64,000 nucleotides of DNA. Origin: Circinella minor. Lineage: Eukaryota > Mucoromycota > Mucoromycetes > Mucorales > Lichtheimiaceae. The stretch is taken from NCBI GenBank assembly GCA_016758965.1, contig JAEPRB010000166.1, positions 25,887 through 89,886 of the forward strand, read 5' to 3'. The notes beneath the pieces were generated by a model. That model searched no databases, was not told where the DNA came from, and worked only from the letters and a program-made list of their open reading frames with translations. Position numbers and translations under genes: made by a program. Of the stretch, positions 61,923 to 64,000 are shown in pieces (the stretch's first letter is position 1; every line of letters starts with the position of its first letter).

Positions 61923-62330
61923 TGTGATATTTGGTTATTTTAATAAGAGTAGGAAATAAAAACAGACAAGGTATGAAATCCTTTGAGACTTTGTTGTATA
62001 TCTTTAGTAATAATTTGAAAACTAGAAATAAAGTTATTTCTTTAAAATAATATTTACAACCTGTATCTATATGTTTTCTGTTCTATAAGTTATGGGGCTT
62101 GGTTAATTGAATGATGTAAGGGATTGGTATTAAAGTTGGGTACTTGAGATTAGTCATTAATATTGAGAAGGTTACTATAGCTACTGTTCTGAAGTATATT
62201 GGGCTTAGCCATAATACTCTCTTTTATTCTTTAATTTAAGTTGACGAGGCGCAGGGCATCATCGTTATGCGATTTTACTCAGTCTCCTTTTTAGAATTGA
62301 GTTATGTTCATCTGGGATAAAGAGATAATG
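61923..62330 (+). repeat. Diverged direct repeat, copy B (~410 bp)
   Basis: Second copy of the 61280-61713 sequence in the same orientation; start-to-start distance is ~643 bp. It ends with CATCTGGGATAAAGAGATAA, matching the end of copy A. Confidence 0.85.
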
Positions 62331-63520
62331 TTCTTATAATACAACAACAGCCATTCCTCAGCAACACCACTTTATGTAACGAAAATCCCCCTAGCAAAAA
62401 AGCCAAATACAGGCTTTGGACCTAAACTATTATCTGAAAACATAATATCACGTGCAGAGCAACAAGAAAATCGTCATCAGGTACACACTACAGCAACCTT
62501 ACCCCATTGTATATTACTTTCACTGCAAACAGGAACAAAGCTAAGTTATCTAGCATGCCTTGCCTAAAAAGCTGACCAACAAACAGAGGAAAAATTCTCA
62601 AATGTTATTAGCCCTATGGAAGAGTTGCTCTAACGAATAGTAGTGGTCGAAAATAGAGCTACCACATCAGAACAAAGATTATTCTCAGCTGAAGAAGAAT
62701 TAAAAACATTCACCAATATCTTCGTAGAAAATCAACAGTTATACGAGGCAAATAAGCAATTAAAATTTGTGTTAGAAAAGGTTTATATTGAGATTTCTGC
62801 ATTGAAAATAAGGTCACACGTCACAGAACCCTGATGAAATCACCATCGATGACTCAGACATGCTTAAAGTGGAAACTCTTACTACTACTACCAAGGATTC
62901 TATTCATGCACTCTTGAATGCAGCCTGGAGCAAACAGAGAGCAGAAATTGAAAAAAATCATAACCTAGTAGCAGCAGACAAAGAAAAGCAATTGCAAAAG
63001 CAGCGGCGTCAGCTTGATTCTCAGCAACCAAGACACAAATAACCAAAGAATCATCAACTAGAACAAATGCAACATCAACAACAAAAGCATCGTCACTACT
63101 AAACAGTATCATCACCAGCCTCTTATACAACAGTGACCAGCAAATACCTTCCATTAAAAAAGAGAAATGTTCGACTACCCATTAAAAAAATGATCAACTA
63201 GTAGGCTCATCATCTTTTAGTAAGATCCAGCCTAAGAACCAAGGGCACGATGTATCTACTAAGGGACCATTCCTTAATACTACCTTCTTGTGAACTTCTT
63301 TGTCCAACAGGATGATGTTGCTAGGAACTTACTGGGTACTATAGATAGAAAAAAGAACAAAAATAATAATAATAATAATAAAATATCGGAATTGTTGGAA
63401 TCATCAATAGAGCACCTTGCAAAACAGCTTAGAACAAATAAAAATGGAATCGGAGAGGCACAGGAATAATACAAATTACAGCAAAGATAGTTAGGGCCAT
63501 AAATAATAATAATAATAAAT
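62331..63520 (+). pseudogene. Decayed coiled-coil reading frame, probable mobile-element debris
   Basis: One plus-strand frame runs from ~62335 to 62834 with only two internal stops (near 62565 and 62631). It reads SHSSATPLYVTKIPLAKKPN, SENIISRAEQQENRHQ, then after the stops ENRATTSEQRLFSAEEELKT and QLYEANKQLKFVLEKVYIEI, a strong heptad-like coiled coil. It continues in another frame as DEITIDDSDMLKVETLTTTT and SKQRAEIEKNHNLVAADKEK to 63042, and later as DDVARNLLGTIDRKK and ELLESSIEHLAKQLRTNKNG near 63310-63460. Base composition is coding-like, unlike the flanks. No reverse transcriptase, integrase or transposase domain is visible. The first ORF of a LINE-type or gag-like element is one guess; a decayed host gene is the alternative. 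Confidence 0.5.
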
Positions 63521-63829
63521 AACTCAACCATGGCATGTTTTTAAATTAGGACTACTACAGACAAAGTAGTTGTCACTTGGGATATTATCCTGATCGACCC
63601 CCCAAATAGATACCTGGTACAGTTTCCCTTGTTGAAAAGTCTGTCAAAATAAAAGAAAAGAAAAGGTAAAAGTAAAAGTGAAAGAGGTAGAAAAGATAAA
63701 GATTTATTAATTCGCAGCTAAACCGCCCATATTTATACATACTTGAATGGTCACATGACCACTCAAGGATCAATTCTAAATCACAAATCACGTAAACCTT
63801 ACAGGACTTTGCGTTAATTACCACCGAAG
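63521..63829. other. Intergenic or element flank
   Basis: Contains an A/G-rich (on plus) stretch at 63648-63700 that would be a long pyrimidine tract followed by CAG on the minus strand (63636-63640). Also contains the palindrome at 63742-63767. No confident gene. Confidence 0.35.
63742..63767. repeat. 26-bp imperfect palindrome
   Basis: CTTGAATGGTCAC at 63742-63754 pairs with ATGACCACTCAAG at 63755-63767, leaving only two mismatches in 13-bp arms and no loop. It contains the core TGGTCAYRTGACCA. It could be a dimeric protein binding site or an element feature. Confidence 0.7.
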
Positions 63830-64000
63830 GGAGGAAGATTTTCCAGATATGGGAGAATAATTTTTCATAATATGGGAATAAATTTTTCGAAATCAAGGCC
63901 AGTTTTTTTTCATAGGCAGGATTACATTTATCGTAAACGGGAGTGCCTTTTTTCGTATTTGAGGGAATTGATTTTTCATTTTGGGGAGGAGAATTTTTCA
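63830..64000 (+). repeat. Degenerate short tandem repeats, unit ~20-24 bp, running off the window
   Basis: At least seven successive units share the pattern GGGA, a few bases, then ATTTTTC(A/G)TA or AATTTTTC. Examples: GGGAGAATAATTTTTCATA, GGGAATAAATTTTTCGAAA, GGGAATTGATTTTTCATT and GGGAGGAGAATTTTTCA. The intermediate units are more diverged (CCAGTTTTTTTTCATAGGCA, GGGAGTGCCTTTTTTCGTA). The array continues past base 64000. Subterminal arrays of this kind are common near transposon ends. Confidence 0.7.

Noticed and set aside
63830..64000. Could the repeated units at the right edge be a CRISPR array?
   Set aside because: Eukaryotic context, units degenerate and nearly contiguous without constant-length unique spacers.

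Overview
The window is nuclear DNA of a filamentous fungus, most likely an early-diverging Mucoromycota (Mucorales-type) species. It is AT-rich, and its genes are split by many short AT-rich introns, mostly 50-110 bp, with GTAAGT-like donors and CTAAC-like branch sites. Every recognisable protein is fungal or eukaryotic. It carries an SZT2-like gene, which budding and fission yeast lack, and a decayed HET-domain gene. The genus cannot be fixed from sequence alone. Exon structures were worked out by hand from splice sites and reading phase; all of the multi-exon models listed close in frame.

Layout. 1-6.7 kb: the 3' end of a PF13350-type phosphatase, an AMN1-like F-box/LRR gene, proteasome subunit beta-6 (PRE7/PSMB1, minus strand), a 460-bp inverted-repeat element, and a multi-pass membrane protein. 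8.1-10.3 kb: a secreted aspartic-protease-like protein whose second catalytic triad is lost. 12.1-15.2 kb: a kelch/membrane protein. 15.5-18.7 kb (minus): the PP2A B56 regulatory subunit (RTS1). 19.1-20.9 kb: a pseudouridine-kinase-like PfkB protein. 21.2-22.7 kb: mitochondrial malate dehydrogenase. 22.7-25.8 kb is gene-poor and holds a 709-bp pogo-like MITE flanked by TA. 25.8-30.1 kb: an acidic KEN-box protein, COQ4 (minus) and an RTC4-domain protein (minus).

30.3-49.4 kb is almost filled by two co-oriented minus-strand genes: MIOS/SEA4 (18 exons, 1,080 aa, GATOR2/SEA complex) and a giant SZT2-like gene (13 exons, about 3,905 aa; in animals the KICSTOR subunit that brings GATOR1 and GATOR2 to the lysosome). 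Two partners of the amino-acid-sensing branch of TORC1 therefore lie next to each other, which is the most interesting feature of the window. A USP10/UBP3-type deubiquitinase lies divergently upstream of SZT2, followed by cytochrome c oxidase subunit IV/5 (minus).

54.1-58.9 kb is gene-poor and carries a HET-domain pseudogene full of stops and frameshifts. An RMD1/RMD8-family (DUF155) membrane protein follows at 58.9-61.0 kb. The last 3 kb is repeat-rich: two diverged copies of a ~420-bp repeat, fragments of a decayed coiled-coil reading frame that look like mobile-element debris, a 26-bp palindrome, and a run of short degenerate repeats at the very end.

The intact genes are mostly housekeeping: proteasome, TCA cycle, ubiquinone and respiratory chain, phosphatase regulation, deubiquitination and nutrient signalling. 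I saw no tRNA, rRNA, CRISPR array or biosynthetic cluster.
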